From positions 1 to 64,000 of the forward strand of contig NZ_BIMF01000018.1 of assembly GCF_004000945.1 (NCBI RefSeq): DNA of 64,000 nucleotides. Direction: 5' to 3'. Of the stretch, positions 16,427-24,776 are shown one piece after another (position 1 is the stretch's first letter; each line of letters begins with the position of its first letter). The notes below the pieces were generated by a model. That model searched no databases, was not told the DNA's origin, and worked only from the letters and a program-made list of their open reading frames with translations. This DNA comes from Paenibacillus lautus NBRC 15380. Its GTDB lineage: Bacteria > Bacillota > Bacilli > Paenibacillales > Paenibacillaceae. Position numbers and translations under genes: made by a program.

Positions 16427-17206
16427 GTGAGCGGGGATACATTAACTTTTTTGGGAACGGGAGATGCCATGGGCGTTCCACGGGTATATTGCGATTGCGA
16501 GGTATGCACGGAAGCCCGGAATACGGGAATCAATCGGCGTTTGCGCTCTTCCGTGATGGTGGAGTGCGGCGAAACGTCCTTCATGATCGACTGCGGCCCG
16601 GATTGGCGCTCTATGATTGAGGGGCTGGGAAAGCGGAAGATGAGCGATATGCTGATTACGCACGCCCATTTTGATCATATCGGCGGCCTTCCGGAATGGA
16701 GCGATGCTTGCAGATGGCAGAGGGAAAAAGGTCGGTTATACGCCCCTGCCGAGGTGCTGGAGCAGATTGTACGGCAGTATCCATGGCTTCCACGCCAGAT
16801 GGAGATGACGGCTGTGGACGATGGGATGACGCTTGGCGGCTGGGAGATTTCCTGCTGGAAAGTAAACCATGGCCAGAACGGATATTCTTACGCATACCGG
16901 TTTCAGAAGGAGGGGTACACATGGGTATACAATTCAGATTCGATCAATCTAAGCCTTGAGGAAAAGGAGCCGCTGAAAGGTGTGGATCTCCTGGTACTTG
17001 GAACCAGCTTTGTTCACGAAACCGCCAAATTCGAGACACGCTCCGTCTATGACATGAAGGAAGCGGCAGAGCTGCTCTCCGAGGTGAAGCCTCGCCAAAC
17101 GGTGTATACCCATATGTCTCATGACGTCGATGTTCGGAAGGAGCTGCCTCTTCCGGAGGGAGTCCGTGTGGCGAGGGCGGGGATGACAGTAAAGCTGAGT
17201 AAATGA
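16427..17206 (+). CDS. PhnP-like metallo-beta-lactamase fold phosphodiesterase
   Basis: MBL-fold hydrolase of 259 residues. The N-terminus TFLGTGDAMGVPRVYCDCEVC matches E. coli PhnP, including the C-x-C-x2-C cluster (Cys22, 24, 27) that binds a structural metal. The catalytic motif is HAHFDH at 79-84, with a downstream HGQNGYSYAYRF segment and a C-terminal THMSHD. PhnP hydrolyses cyclic phosphates; no phn genes are nearby, so the substrate here is open. GTG 16427 is chosen because GGGGGA lies six bases upstream and the conserved N-terminus begins there; the in-frame extension from 16340 crosses the upstream terminator. Confidence 0.85.
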   Translation: MSGDTLTFLGTGDAMGVPRVYCDCEVCTEARNTGINRRLRSSVMVECGETSFMIDCGPDWRSMIEGLGKRKMSDMLITHAHFDHIGGLPEWSDACRWQREKGRLYAPAEVLEQIVRQYPWLPRQMEMTAVDDGMTLGGWEISCWKVNHGQNGYSYAYRFQKEGYTWVYNSDSINLSLEEKEPLKGVDLLVLGTSFVHETAKFETRSVYDMKEAAELLSEVKPRQTVYTHMSHDVDVRKELPLPEGVRVARAGMTVKLSK

Positions 17207-17306
17207 AAAAAATAGTGAGTTTGTGTGACTAGGAGTGCAAAAATGTAGCGGAAGCGATTTCGCAGCCCAGTGGGATGCCTTACACAGGTTTGAAGGCGCC
17301 GCTCTC

Positions 17307-17717
17307 TTACACAGACCTGGCCATGCCGTATCGATCAGGGTACAGCAGCTTGAAGCCGACATGCTGGTACAGCTTGATTCCGGGCACGTCCGTGATGACG
17401 GTGACCTCGGCTCCGCTTGGTGCTATTTTTTTCAGGCGAGCCAGCAGTTCGGACACGATCGTATCTTCAAGCCCTTGATCCCGATAGGATACCGCGGTCA
17501 TAATATCTACCAGTTGAAAATAGAAAGCGCCGTCGCCAATCACCCTTCCCATCCCGATCAGCCGGTCATTGCTGTCTCGGGCCAGAAGGGACAGCAAGCT
17601 GCGGTTTAGCGCCGTCTCTATGGCCGAAATCTCAACCTCAGGCAGTCCTGCATCTAATCTTAGGTCCATGTATTCTTTACTCTGTGGAAATTCTTCGGTT
17701 ATGTGCATATTCATCAT
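17307..17717 (-). CDS. GNAT family N-acetyltransferase
   Basis: Compact GNAT domain of 136 residues: LLARDSNDRLIGMGRVIGDGAFYFQLVDIMT carries the two central strands, VSYRDQGLEDTIVSELL is the acetyl-CoA loop region (a degenerate Q/R-x-x-G-x-G), and VPGIKLYQHVGFKLLYPDRYGM is the C-terminal segment. The substrate is unknown. ATG 17717 follows GGGAGG at seven bases; the longer in-frame extension to 17816 has no ribosome binding site. It converges with the PhnP-like gene, and I see no convincing terminator between them. Confidence 0.82.
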   Translation of the reverse strand: MMNMHITEEFPQSKEYMDLRLDAGLPEVEISAIETALNRSLLSLLARDSNDRLIGMGRVIGDGAFYFQLVDIMTAVSYRDQGLEDTIVSELLARLKKIAPSGAEVTVITDVPGIKLYQHVGFKLLYPDRYGMARSV

Positions 17718-17939
17718 AGTCAGCCTCCCGCTGTTAAGAAATGAGTTCCACTTGCCTCTACACCACTCAATATACAACATTGATGCAAGTGAGAAGATGC
17801 CTTGTAGCAAATTCAACCAAGTCGAGGATGTTATCCCGTAGACCTTCTCAAAGCACTTTAATGTTTTAATTTAAGGTTTGCCAATGGCTTGCGATTCTGG
17901 TAAAGTAGGTTCTCAATCGTGATTGGGGAGGGAACCGGC

Positions 17940-18701
17940 GTGCATTACTACAAGCCGAAAGATATCGCCAAAGAGCTGCAAATCAGCACGAGTGCTTTAA
18001 GGCATTATGAATCTTGGGGAGTGGTACCTCCTCCTGACCGGAACGAGAAGGGATACCGTCTATACACGAAGATGCATCTGGCCTACTTCCGTTGTCTCCG
18101 CGCCATGTTTCCCGGGTTCGGTTATGCGGTTACTTATGATGTGATTCGACACATTCAGAAGAGGGAGATGGATGAAGCCCTCTGGATCGTGAATGGGGAA
18201 CAGGTCAAATTGCAGCAGGAGAAGACCATTGCAGACGAAACGCTTGCCCTGCTTGAGAATCCGGAGCTTAACATCATCAAGGACAAAAAGCTCAAAGCCC
18301 ATATGACGATCGGAGAAGTCGCCGAACTGACCAACGTGGAGTCGTCCGCCATCCGTCATTGGGAGAAGGAAGGATTGATCACCCCGGATCGAAACCCCGA
18401 GAATGGATATCGGCTGTACACCCCGTCGCAAGTCAGACAGATTTTGCTGATTCGCTCGCTAAGGCGCACCGTGTATTACTTGGAAAGCATCAAGGAGATT
18501 ATTCAGGCCGTGGAGCATCAAAGCATTGAGCAGGCCCAAAAAATGGTTCGCGAAGCGTTATCCGTCATTCATCAACGGAATCTGCAGCAATTTAACGGCA
18601 TCCATAAATTGATGGAGCTGTGCATGGAGGTAGGCCTGCTGGAGTTCGACGATACGGCACTTCTGAAGCCGATTCTAACATTTAACCCGGATCGGGAATA
18701 A
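17940..18701 (+). CDS. Transcriptional regulator with two tandem MerR DNA-binding domains
   Basis: A 253-residue protein with two MerR-type winged helix domains, at about 4-70 and 122-190. Both carry the same core: ALRHYESWGVVPPPDRNEKG then YRLYT in the first, AIRHWEKEGLITPDRNPENG then YRLYT in the second. A helical spacer (about 75-120) lies between them and a 60-residue helical tail follows the second. MerR proteins normally have one such domain and dimerise; two in one chain could let a single subunit or a homodimer bind an extended site. There are no conserved metal-binding cysteines and the effector domain is unidentified. GTG 17940 follows GGGGAGGG; GTG 17919 lies upstream of that site. 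Confidence 0.85.
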   Translation: MHYYKPKDIAKELQISTSALRHYESWGVVPPPDRNEKGYRLYTKMHLAYFRCLRAMFPGFGYAVTYDVIRHIQKREMDEALWIVNGEQVKLQQEKTIADETLALLENPELNIIKDKKLKAHMTIGEVAELTNVESSAIRHWEKEGLITPDRNPENGYRLYTPSQVRQILLIRSLRRTVYYLESIKEIIQAVEHQSIEQAQKMVREALSVIHQRNLQQFNGIHKLMELCMEVGLLEFDDTALLKPILTFNPDRE

Positions 18702-18774
18702 TGGATAGGCCGAGGGCGGCTTTGCGCTGCCCATTTACTTGTTAACGAACACATGGACTCAATTTATAGACATG

Positions 18775-18812
18775 AATAAGCCCCCATGGATATCATGGAG
18801 GCTTATTTGCGT
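18775..18812. terminator. Bidirectional terminator between the MerR and HAD genes
   Basis: AATAAGCC pairs with GGCTTATT, extended by CATGGA/TCATGG around the centre. Converging genes use it. Confidence 0.65.
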
Positions 18813-18832
18813 ATATCTATTTGTCCCGGATA

Positions 18833-19639
18833 TTAACCTTGGTTAAGCACGAATTTATCAATGACATGTTTCACGCCGTCTTCGTTATTCCCAAGCGTTA
18901 CGTAATCGGCAATCGCCTTAAGCGGCTCAATCGAATTGCCCATAGCGACGCCAAGTCCGGCGGCCTCCAGCATTTCGTGATCGTTCCAGGAGTCGCCGAC
19001 AGCGATGGTTTCCTTGAGATCGCAGCCAAAATGATCGGCTAGGAAGGTGAGCGCATGTCCTTTCGTGCCTTCCTTATGCATGAATTCAAGAAAATGAGGC
19101 TTGGATTTGGTAATATGCACTTCATCGCCCAGCAGCTCGCGGAATACAGGGATCAGTTCATCCAGATAGTCGGGATCGTCAATAATGAGCATTTTCGGGG
19201 TCGGTTTCTGAACCATCTTCATAAAATCAGGCTCGATATAATACGGCGTCCGGTTTAGGGCGCAGTAATCGATTAGCTTCTGGTTCTCTTCGCGGGCATA
19301 CAGCTTGTCATCGATGTAGGTTTGCAGATGGAGATTATGCTCTACGCAGTATTCATACAGCTTCACGGCAGCGTCGACGGGAACGAAGCGTTCGTAGAGA
19401 ACCTTTTCGTCGAGCAGATTTTTAATTAAGGCACCTTGGTAGGTGATAATAGGAACATTAAGTCCGGTTTGACGGGCAATTGCCTGAGCCGACGCATAGG
19501 CTCGTCCGGTTGCCAGTGTCACAACGACACCGTGGGCTACGGCTTGCTCAAGCGCCTGCTGGACGCCGGGGGTTACTTCCTTATCGTCGTTGATCAGGGT
19601 GTCGTCAATGTCGATCGCCATCAATTTGTAAGTTGTCAT
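18833..19639 (-). CDS. Cof-type HAD-superfamily phosphatase
   Basis: Cytosolic HAD IIB phosphatase of 268 residues. Motif I is DIDDTL (nucleophile Asp10, acid Asp12), motif II is VTLATGRAY, and motifs III/IV lie in the C-terminal KGHALTFLADHFG..VAVGDSWNDHEML. A type-C2 cap sits between motifs II and III. Family members dephosphorylate sugar phosphates, flavins or PLP; the substrate cannot be told here. ATG 19639 is preceded by GGAGAGA; the open frame extends far upstream across the EamA gene end but without a start signal. It lies 38 bp behind the EamA gene on the same strand and is probably in its operon. Confidence 0.88.
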   Translation of the reverse strand: MTTYKLMAIDIDDTLINDDKEVTPGVQQALEQAVAHGVVVTLATGRAYASAQAIARQTGLNVPIITYQGALIKNLLDEKVLYERFVPVDAAVKLYEYCVEHNLHLQTYIDDKLYAREENQKLIDYCALNRTPYYIEPDFMKMVQKPTPKMLIIDDPDYLDELIPVFRELLGDEVHITKSKPHFLEFMHKEGTKGHALTFLADHFGCDLKETIAVGDSWNDHEMLEAAGLGVAMGNSIEPLKAIADYVTLGNNEDGVKHVIDKFVLNQG

Positions 19640-19677
19640 GGGTATCTCTCCTTTGGATTCTGTCTCTGTCTTTAACT

Positions 19678-20580
19678 CTATTGTACCTTCTGTGGCGCAG
19701 ACTTCAATTCCGCAATCATCATTCCTGCCAAAATACATAGACAACCGATGCCGCCGGTGAGCGTAAGCCGCTCTCCCGCAAACAGGATTCCGGTCAGCGC
19801 GGCGAATACCGGCTCCGTTGCATAGATGATGGCCACCCTGGACGGCGTCGTATATTTTTGACAAACGGTTTGGATCCAGAAGGCGAATGCGCTGGTGGGT
19901 CCGATGGATACAACCAGTGCCCACAGCACGTTCGGTTGGGTTAGCTTGTCCATCAGGTCGGTTACATTGCCGACATGTTCGGTTAGTGCAGATGCCGCTA
20001 AGCTAAATACCCCCACGACAGCCATCTGGAGCGCCGCCAGCAGCAAAGAGGGATATCGACCGGCATAAACGCCCGTATAACCAATATGGAGCGCAAAACC
20101 GATGGCGCAGACGAATACCAGCAAATCCCCCTTATTCAAGCTCATGCCGGAACCGGCGAAGGTAAGCAGATACAGACCCGCTGCCGCAAGCAAGGCACTG
20201 ATCCAGGTGAATCTGGAGATGGAGTGCTTTAACAGGGCATAGGATATGAAAGGGACCAGCACCACGGACAAGCCGGTAATAAAGCCTGTATTGGACGTGG
20301 TTGTGTACAGAAGGCCCGCGGTTTGAAAGGCGTATCCTATAAATAAAAAAAGACCCAGCAGGCAAGCATGCAGCAGCATTTTGCCGGATATTAGCTTCCA
20401 CTGACTTCGGTAAAAGAGGGTGATGATCAATACAAGGAGCAGGGCCGCTCCCAAAAAGCGGACGGAATTGAAAGCCATCGGCGGGAGCACGCGGACCGCA
20501 TGCTGAACGATGAGGAACGTAGATCCCCACATCATAGCCACCAGAAGCAGGCTGAGATCGGCAATTCGTGAGCGATTCAC
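19678..20580 (-). CDS. EamA/DMT family transporter
   Basis: Integral membrane protein of 300 residues with ten predicted helices in two EamA repeats (about 6-140 and 150-290). The family start LLLVAMMWGSTFLIVQHAVR and the repeat-two segment IYATEPVFAALTGILFAGERLTLTGGIG are clear. EamA proteins export amino acids or other metabolites; no substrate can be assigned. The start is GTG 20580 with AAAGGATG upstream; an in-frame extension to 20781 lacks a start signal. The HAD phosphatase follows on the same strand. Confidence 0.87.
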   Translation of the reverse strand: MNRSRIADLSLLLVAMMWGSTFLIVQHAVRVLPPMAFNSVRFLGAALLLVLIITLFYRSQWKLISGKMLLHACLLGLFLFIGYAFQTAGLLYTTTSNTGFITGLSVVLVPFISYALLKHSISRFTWISALLAAAGLYLLTFAGSGMSLNKGDLLVFVCAIGFALHIGYTGVYAGRYPSLLLAALQMAVVGVFSLAASALTEHVGNVTDLMDKLTQPNVLWALVVSIGPTSAFAFWIQTVCQKYTTPSRVAIIYATEPVFAALTGILFAGERLTLTGGIGCLCILAGMMIAELKSAPQKVQ

Positions 20581-20865
20581 TCGGTAGTCATCCTTTCTTG
20601 AAGATGTGAAACTCCTGATGAGATTCCCGTGCATTCGTCCCGGTCGTAACCTTGGGCAAGTGATCAAATTGTATCCCATATCAGAGAATCGGACAACCAT
20701 TTTTAAGCCTAACCCAAGTGGAAGGGGTAGACAAAAAGAGGATGATTTTGCTATACTATTGAACCGAACGTATATTCTCATAACCCTGGGCTATCGGACG
20801 TGAAGACCGGCAACGATCCATCGATCCCATAGTCAGCATTGAGCTTAGAAAGGAAGATTGTCATC

Positions 20866-21579
20866 ATGATGGGCAGAGCTCATTTGATTATTAGCACAGG
20901 GGTCACGTTATCCGTCATGGGCATGAGCGGAGTGCCTGTCACATTGCCGGCTGCCGCAGTGGCTTTGGTTAGCGCACTGCTTCCCGACATCGACGAGCCC
21001 AACTCTCTGCTGGTTCGCAAAGCCATTCCTTCCGGGCTGCTGCGAATCCTTCAGCTGGCGATGATTGGCGCAGCCATCTTCGTTGTCTTCTACGGCAAGG
21101 AGTATGCCCCATGGAACATCGCCCTGGCCGGGCTGATCGGGGTTGTTTCGTACCTGCCAAGCCGGACCCTGCGCCATATTGTCATGTTCCTGATCGGTCT
21201 CGGACTGATATCCTTCGGGCAGGGCTTCAGCCCATGGAACACGATCACAGGCAGCGTGCTCATTGCAGGCTCCTTGGTGACCCACCGGGGGTTAACCCAT
21301 ACCGTCTATGCCGCTGCCGGATGGACGGGTCTGCTGTATTTTGCATCGCAGGGCAAGATCGGCGGGGAAAGTCTGTGGTTTGCCGGAGGTTTATCCTACT
21401 CGATTCATTTGCTCGCAGATGCACTGACCAACCGCGGAATCCGTCCGCTTCCTCCGTTCAAATGGAGAATTAAACTGAAAATCATGAGCACCGGAAGCAA
21501 ATGGGGACGCACGGTAGAGAATGCATGCATTGTGTTGACGCTGGTCCTTGTTTGGTATGTGTTTATGGCCTCCTCTTGA
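20866..21579 (+). CDS. YdjM-like membrane-bound metal-dependent hydrolase (DUF457)
   Basis: A 237-residue membrane protein of the YdjM/DUF457 family, annotated as a metal-dependent hydrolase. Family motifs are MGRAHLIISTGVTL at the start, SALLPDIDEPNS (about 40-51), HRGLTHTVYAAAG and HLLADALTNRGIRPLPPF, whose histidines and aspartates would bind metal at the membrane. E. coli YdjM is LexA-regulated, but I see no clear LexA box here. ATG 20866 follows GAAAGGAAG; the immediately following ATG 20869 is an equal alternative. Confidence 0.85.
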   Translation: MMGRAHLIISTGVTLSVMGMSGVPVTLPAAAVALVSALLPDIDEPNSLLVRKAIPSGLLRILQLAMIGAAIFVVFYGKEYAPWNIALAGLIGVVSYLPSRTLRHIVMFLIGLGLISFGQGFSPWNTITGSVLIAGSLVTHRGLTHTVYAAAGWTGLLYFASQGKIGGESLWFAGGLSYSIHLLADALTNRGIRPLPPFKWRIKLKIMSTGSKWGRTVENACIVLTLVLVWYVFMASS

Positions 21580-21604
21580 TCCGAGGTATTCCTGTTTGAA
21601 ATGA

Positions 21605-21655
21605 AAGAGCCTCCCACCCTTATGCAAATTGCACACGGGGCGGGAGGCTTATTTA
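21605..21655. terminator. Bidirectional terminator between ydjM-like gene and lplA
   Basis: AGCCTCCC pairs with GGGAGGCT, extended through CACC/GGGGCG-like pairing, with TTATTT on + and a short T-tail (CTCTTTCATTT) on -. Confidence 0.7.
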
Positions 21656-21669
21656 GATTTCAGCCGGAT

Positions 21670-22671
21670 CTATTCCTCAAGAAAGATGAGGCCGATCAGA
21701 TCGTCGAACTCCAGGTTGCCGAAGTAATGCTTGACGTTGATGCCGGATAGGGCCGTGCGCACCGCAGTTTCTTCATACCGTTTGCCGCGCAGCAGGTTTT
21801 CAATATCCGCCACATCGCCGACGCCGAAGAAGTCGCCGTAAATCTTGATCTCTCCGATATGCCCTTCACGGATGTCCATACGGATATCGATAATGCCCAC
21901 CGGGAACTTCTTGGCATGCTTCACATTGCTTTCAGGGGATAGTCCATAGTTCCAATCCCAATTCTGGTAGCGTTCCTTCGAAATCTGGTTGATGATCTCC
22001 CAGTCCTTCTCTTGAAGGACATATTGGGGTACTTGATCAGGCTCCATACCGAAAATCGAGCGAAGCAGCTCCGCGCGGAACTGTTCAATCGTCATATCCG
22101 TACCAAGCAGCTCCTTAATGTTCGCCACGCGGCTGCGGACGGATTTGGTGCTCTTGGATTTGAATTTTTCCGGATTGGCATTCAGCGAGGCTTGTACATC
22201 ATCCAGGTTCAGGTCAAACATGAGCGTGCCGTGGCTGAACATGCGTCCCCGCGTCGAGAACTGCGCGTTCCCCGAAATTTTCTTCTCGCCGACCTGCAGG
22301 TCATTCCGGCCGCTGAGCTCGGCGGGTACGCCCATCTTTTGCAGGAAGTTGATGACCGGCTGCGTGAACTTCAGGAAGTTGTGGAAGGACTGTCCGTCAT
22401 CCTTCGTAATGAAGCTGAAATTCAGGTTGCCGAGATCATGGTACACAGCCCCGCCCCCGGACAACCGGCGTACAACCTGAATGTTGTTGTCACGAACGTA
22501 TTCCTGGTTGATCTCTTCGATCGTATTCTGATGCTTTCCGATAATTATGGAAGGCTTGTTGATATAAAAGAGAAGGTAGCTCTCGTCCATGGACAAGTGC
22601 TTCAAGGCATATTCTTCAATCGCTAGGTTAATGGATGGATCATGGATCCCCTGATTATCGATAAATAGCAT
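21670..22671 (-). CDS. lplA: Lipoate-protein ligase A
   Basis: Activates lipoate with ATP and attaches it to lipoyl domains of 2-oxoacid dehydrogenases and GcvH. The 333-residue product has the large domain with RRLSGGGAVYHDLGNLNFSFI (about 69-89, lipoyl-AMP loop) and the binding lysine in KKISGNAQFSTRGRMFSHGTLMFD, followed by the small C-terminal domain. It is the LplJ/LplA salvage type rather than the LipM/LipL octanoyltransferases. ATG 22671 follows GGAGGATACT; an in-frame ATG six codons upstream precedes that site. It is monocistronic and diverges from cobD. Confidence 0.92.
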   Translation of the reverse strand: MLFIDNQGIHDPSINLAIEEYALKHLSMDESYLLFYINKPSIIIGKHQNTIEEINQEYVRDNNIQVVRRLSGGGAVYHDLGNLNFSFITKDDGQSFHNFLKFTQPVINFLQKMGVPAELSGRNDLQVGEKKISGNAQFSTRGRMFSHGTLMFDLNLDDVQASLNANPEKFKSKSTKSVRSRVANIKELLGTDMTIEQFRAELLRSIFGMEPDQVPQYVLQEKDWEIINQISKERYQNWDWNYGLSPESNVKHAKKFPVGIIDIRMDIREGHIGEIKIYGDFFGVGDVADIENLLRGKRYEETAVRTALSGINVKHYFGNLEFDDLIGLIFLEE

Positions 22672-22755
22672 AGTATCCTCCGTCGTCACAATTCAAAATG
22701 TGGTGCTTCCAGACTATTGTAAACCAATTTTAAGACAGAGACAAAGCATTCCATG

Positions 22756-22785
22756 TTGACGAGTCAGGGACGGTAGCGACATAAT
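22756..22785 (+). promoter_or_regulatory. Candidate sigma-A promoter of the cobD-cbiZ-cbiB-cobC operon
   Basis: TTGACG at 22756-22761, 18-bp spacer, CATAAT at 22780-22785, about 60 bp before cobD. The leader is too short for a cobalamin riboswitch, unlike the downstream btuF operon. Confidence 0.55.
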
Positions 22786-22845
22786 GATGGCATTACATAA
22801 CGGCAGGGCTTGCAAGAGCCAGGGCATGGAACAGGAGGAGCCCTT

Positions 22846-23973
22846 ATGAACGACAAAAAACAACCCTTGATCGAGGTGTACGGCCACGGAGGGGACGTGG
22901 AGACGGCGGCTGCCGCATTCGGAAGGCAAGCCTCGGCTTTCCTGGATTACAGCGCCAATATTAACCCGCTCGGACCGCCGCAAGGGGTAATTACGGCCTT
23001 ACAAGAGGGAATGAGTGCGGTCATTCGTTATCCGGATCCGGGACATCGCAAGTTTAAGGAGCTGCTCGCAACGGAGTTAGGCACCGATCCCCGGCGAATC
23101 TTAGTCGGCAACGGGGCGGCCGAGTGTATGGCGCTGTTGTTGATGGGCCTTACGCCAAGGACTGTGGGCGTGGTTGACCCGTGTTTTTCCGAATACCGGG
23201 AGTTGTCCTTAAAATTTGGCTCGGACATCCGCTCCGTGTGCGGACATCCGGAGCGGGACTGGCGTGCAGACAAGGCGGATGTGATGGAGCTGTTGGCTCG
23301 CACGGATCTCGTGTTTTTGGGACAGCCCAACAATCCGAACGGGGTTCAGTACAGCCTTGAGGACATCCGTGAAATAGCGGCATGCGCAGAGCAAGAAGGG
23401 ACCTGGCTGGTGCTGGATGAAGCCTTTATTGACTTTATTCCGCTTGAAGACAGACAGACCCTGATGCCAGAGCTTCATGACTATCCTCGAACCGTGATTG
23501 TCCGATCGATGACCAAGTTTTATGCGATTCCGGGTTTGCGGCTCGGGTATACGGCCGCGCATCCCGATGTGATACGCAAGATGGTCGGCAAGCAGGTGAC
23601 ATGGAGCGTCAATGGACTGGCGCTGCTTGCAGGAGAGGCATGTCTTGGCAGCGGCAGGGACTACGAGCAGAATACGCTTCATTTGATTCGCGCAGAACGC
23701 GAGAAGCTCATACGGGGTGTACGAACGCTGGGGCTTGACGTTACGCCGGGGGAGGCCAATTTTCTACTCATGGAGCTTCCACGACCATGGAATGCCGAGA
23801 TGTTTCAGTCGGAGATGGGGAGACGCGGCGTGCTTGTCCGCAGCTGCGCCATGTACCCGGGCCTCGGTGAGCGTCATATCCGGCTGGCCGTTAAACATGT
23901 CGAAGATAACGACAGGCTGCTTGCCATTATGGCGGAGGTTTTTGGGATTTCTTCTGAAGAAGAAGCAACCTAG
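22846..23973 (+). CDS. cobD: L-threonine-O-3-phosphate decarboxylase (CobD)
   Basis: PLP enzyme that makes (R)-1-aminopropan-2-yl phosphate, the linker between the corrin ring and the nucleotide loop. The 375-residue protein is a fold-type I aminotransferase relative of HisC, with GNGAAECMALLL for the cofactor phosphate, PNNPNG, DEAFIDF (191-197) and the Schiff-base lysine Lys224 in SMTKFYAIPGLRLGY. HisC-type transaminases look alike, but the start (YGHGGDVETAAAAFG..FLDYSANINPLGPP) and the place before cbiZ/cbiB identify CobD. ATG 22846 follows AGGAGGAG. It is the first gene of the upstream cobamide operon. Confidence 0.92.
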   Translation: MNDKKQPLIEVYGHGGDVETAAAAFGRQASAFLDYSANINPLGPPQGVITALQEGMSAVIRYPDPGHRKFKELLATELGTDPRRILVGNGAAECMALLLMGLTPRTVGVVDPCFSEYRELSLKFGSDIRSVCGHPERDWRADKADVMELLARTDLVFLGQPNNPNGVQYSLEDIREIAACAEQEGTWLVLDEAFIDFIPLEDRQTLMPELHDYPRTVIVRSMTKFYAIPGLRLGYTAAHPDVIRKMVGKQVTWSVNGLALLAGEACLGSGRDYEQNTLHLIRAEREKLIRGVRTLGLDVTPGEANFLLMELPRPWNAEMFQSEMGRRGVLVRSCAMYPGLGERHIRLAVKHVEDNDRLLAIMAEVFGISSEEEAT

Positions 23974-24041
23974 GGTATCAAGCGGCAAATGGAGTTTGGG
24001 ATCAGGCGGATTTAGATCATAGAGAGCAGGGAGAGAGAAAC

Positions 24042-24776
24042 ATGGCCGTACCTTTTCTGAAAGGCAAGAATCACTTATATCGTTCGAATGCGTGGCAAGG
24101 AGCGGTGGTGTCCCTCGAATCGGAGCAGGAACAGCCGCATATCCGCATATCGCTCCCGGAGTCGGCTGCGTCTATTAGCAGCGCCATATATGGCGGCGGA
24201 TTCGTACGTTTGGATTATATCGTGAACCGTTATGTGGACCGGCATTATGATTGCAGCGACCCCGTGAACGATATGTTTAGCTTTATGGGTGCTCACGGTT
24301 ATCCGGCTGAATCCACAGCTGGATTGATGACGGCGGTAAAACTGAAATATGCCTCCATCCGGGAAGAGCGGAGTGAACAAGCTTCCATCCTTTGCTGCAC
24401 CACCGCCGGCGTGGGCAATGCAGCCCGCGCCGGGTCGAGCCGGACGACCTTTGCGGCTTACCAGCCGGGCACGATTAATATTATGCTGCTGATCGACGGG
24501 ATGATGACGCCGGCATGCATGCTGAATGCCGTGTTGACCGCGACGGAAGCGAAGGCCGCCGCGCTGCATGACCTGGGCGTGAAGGATCATGAAACCGGAG
24601 CCGTCGCGACCGGGACGACAACGGACGCCATGGTCCTTGGGGTCAGCGGCAATACAGCCTATGGCGTAAATCACCATTATGCCGGAACCGCAACCGATCT
24701 GGGCGGCATGATCGGCCGCCTTGTCTACGAGAGTGTTACGGAAAGCATTGTCTCCGAAAGAGAGGACCGGATATGA
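24042..24776 (+). CDS. cbiZ: Adenosylcobinamide amidohydrolase (CbiZ)
   Basis: Cleaves the aminopropanol side chain from (adenosyl)cobinamide or from foreign cobamides, giving adenosylcobyric acid that can be rebuilt with a preferred lower ligand. The 244-residue product carries the family blocks SSAIYGGGF, ESTAGLMTAV, TTAGVGNAARAG, GTINIMLLID and GTTTDAMVLG. The enzyme is cytosolic. ATG 24042 follows GGGAGAGAG. It sits directly between cobD and cbiB, whose products put the linker back, which fits remodelling. Its stop overlaps the cbiB ATG (ATGA). Confidence 0.93.
   Translation: MAVPFLKGKNHLYRSNAWQGAVVSLESEQEQPHIRISLPESAASISSAIYGGGFVRLDYIVNRYVDRHYDCSDPVNDMFSFMGAHGYPAESTAGLMTAVKLKYASIREERSEQASILCCTTAGVGNAARAGSSRTTFAAYQPGTINIMLLIDGMMTPACMLNAVLTATEAKAAALHDLGVKDHETGAVATGTTTDAMVLGVSGNTAYGVNHHYAGTATDLGGMIGRLVYESVTESIVSEREDRI

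Noticed and set aside
22690..22845. Cobalamin riboswitch before cobD
   Set aside because: The leader is only about 60 bases after the promoter and has neither the GCCACTG core nor the B12 box.
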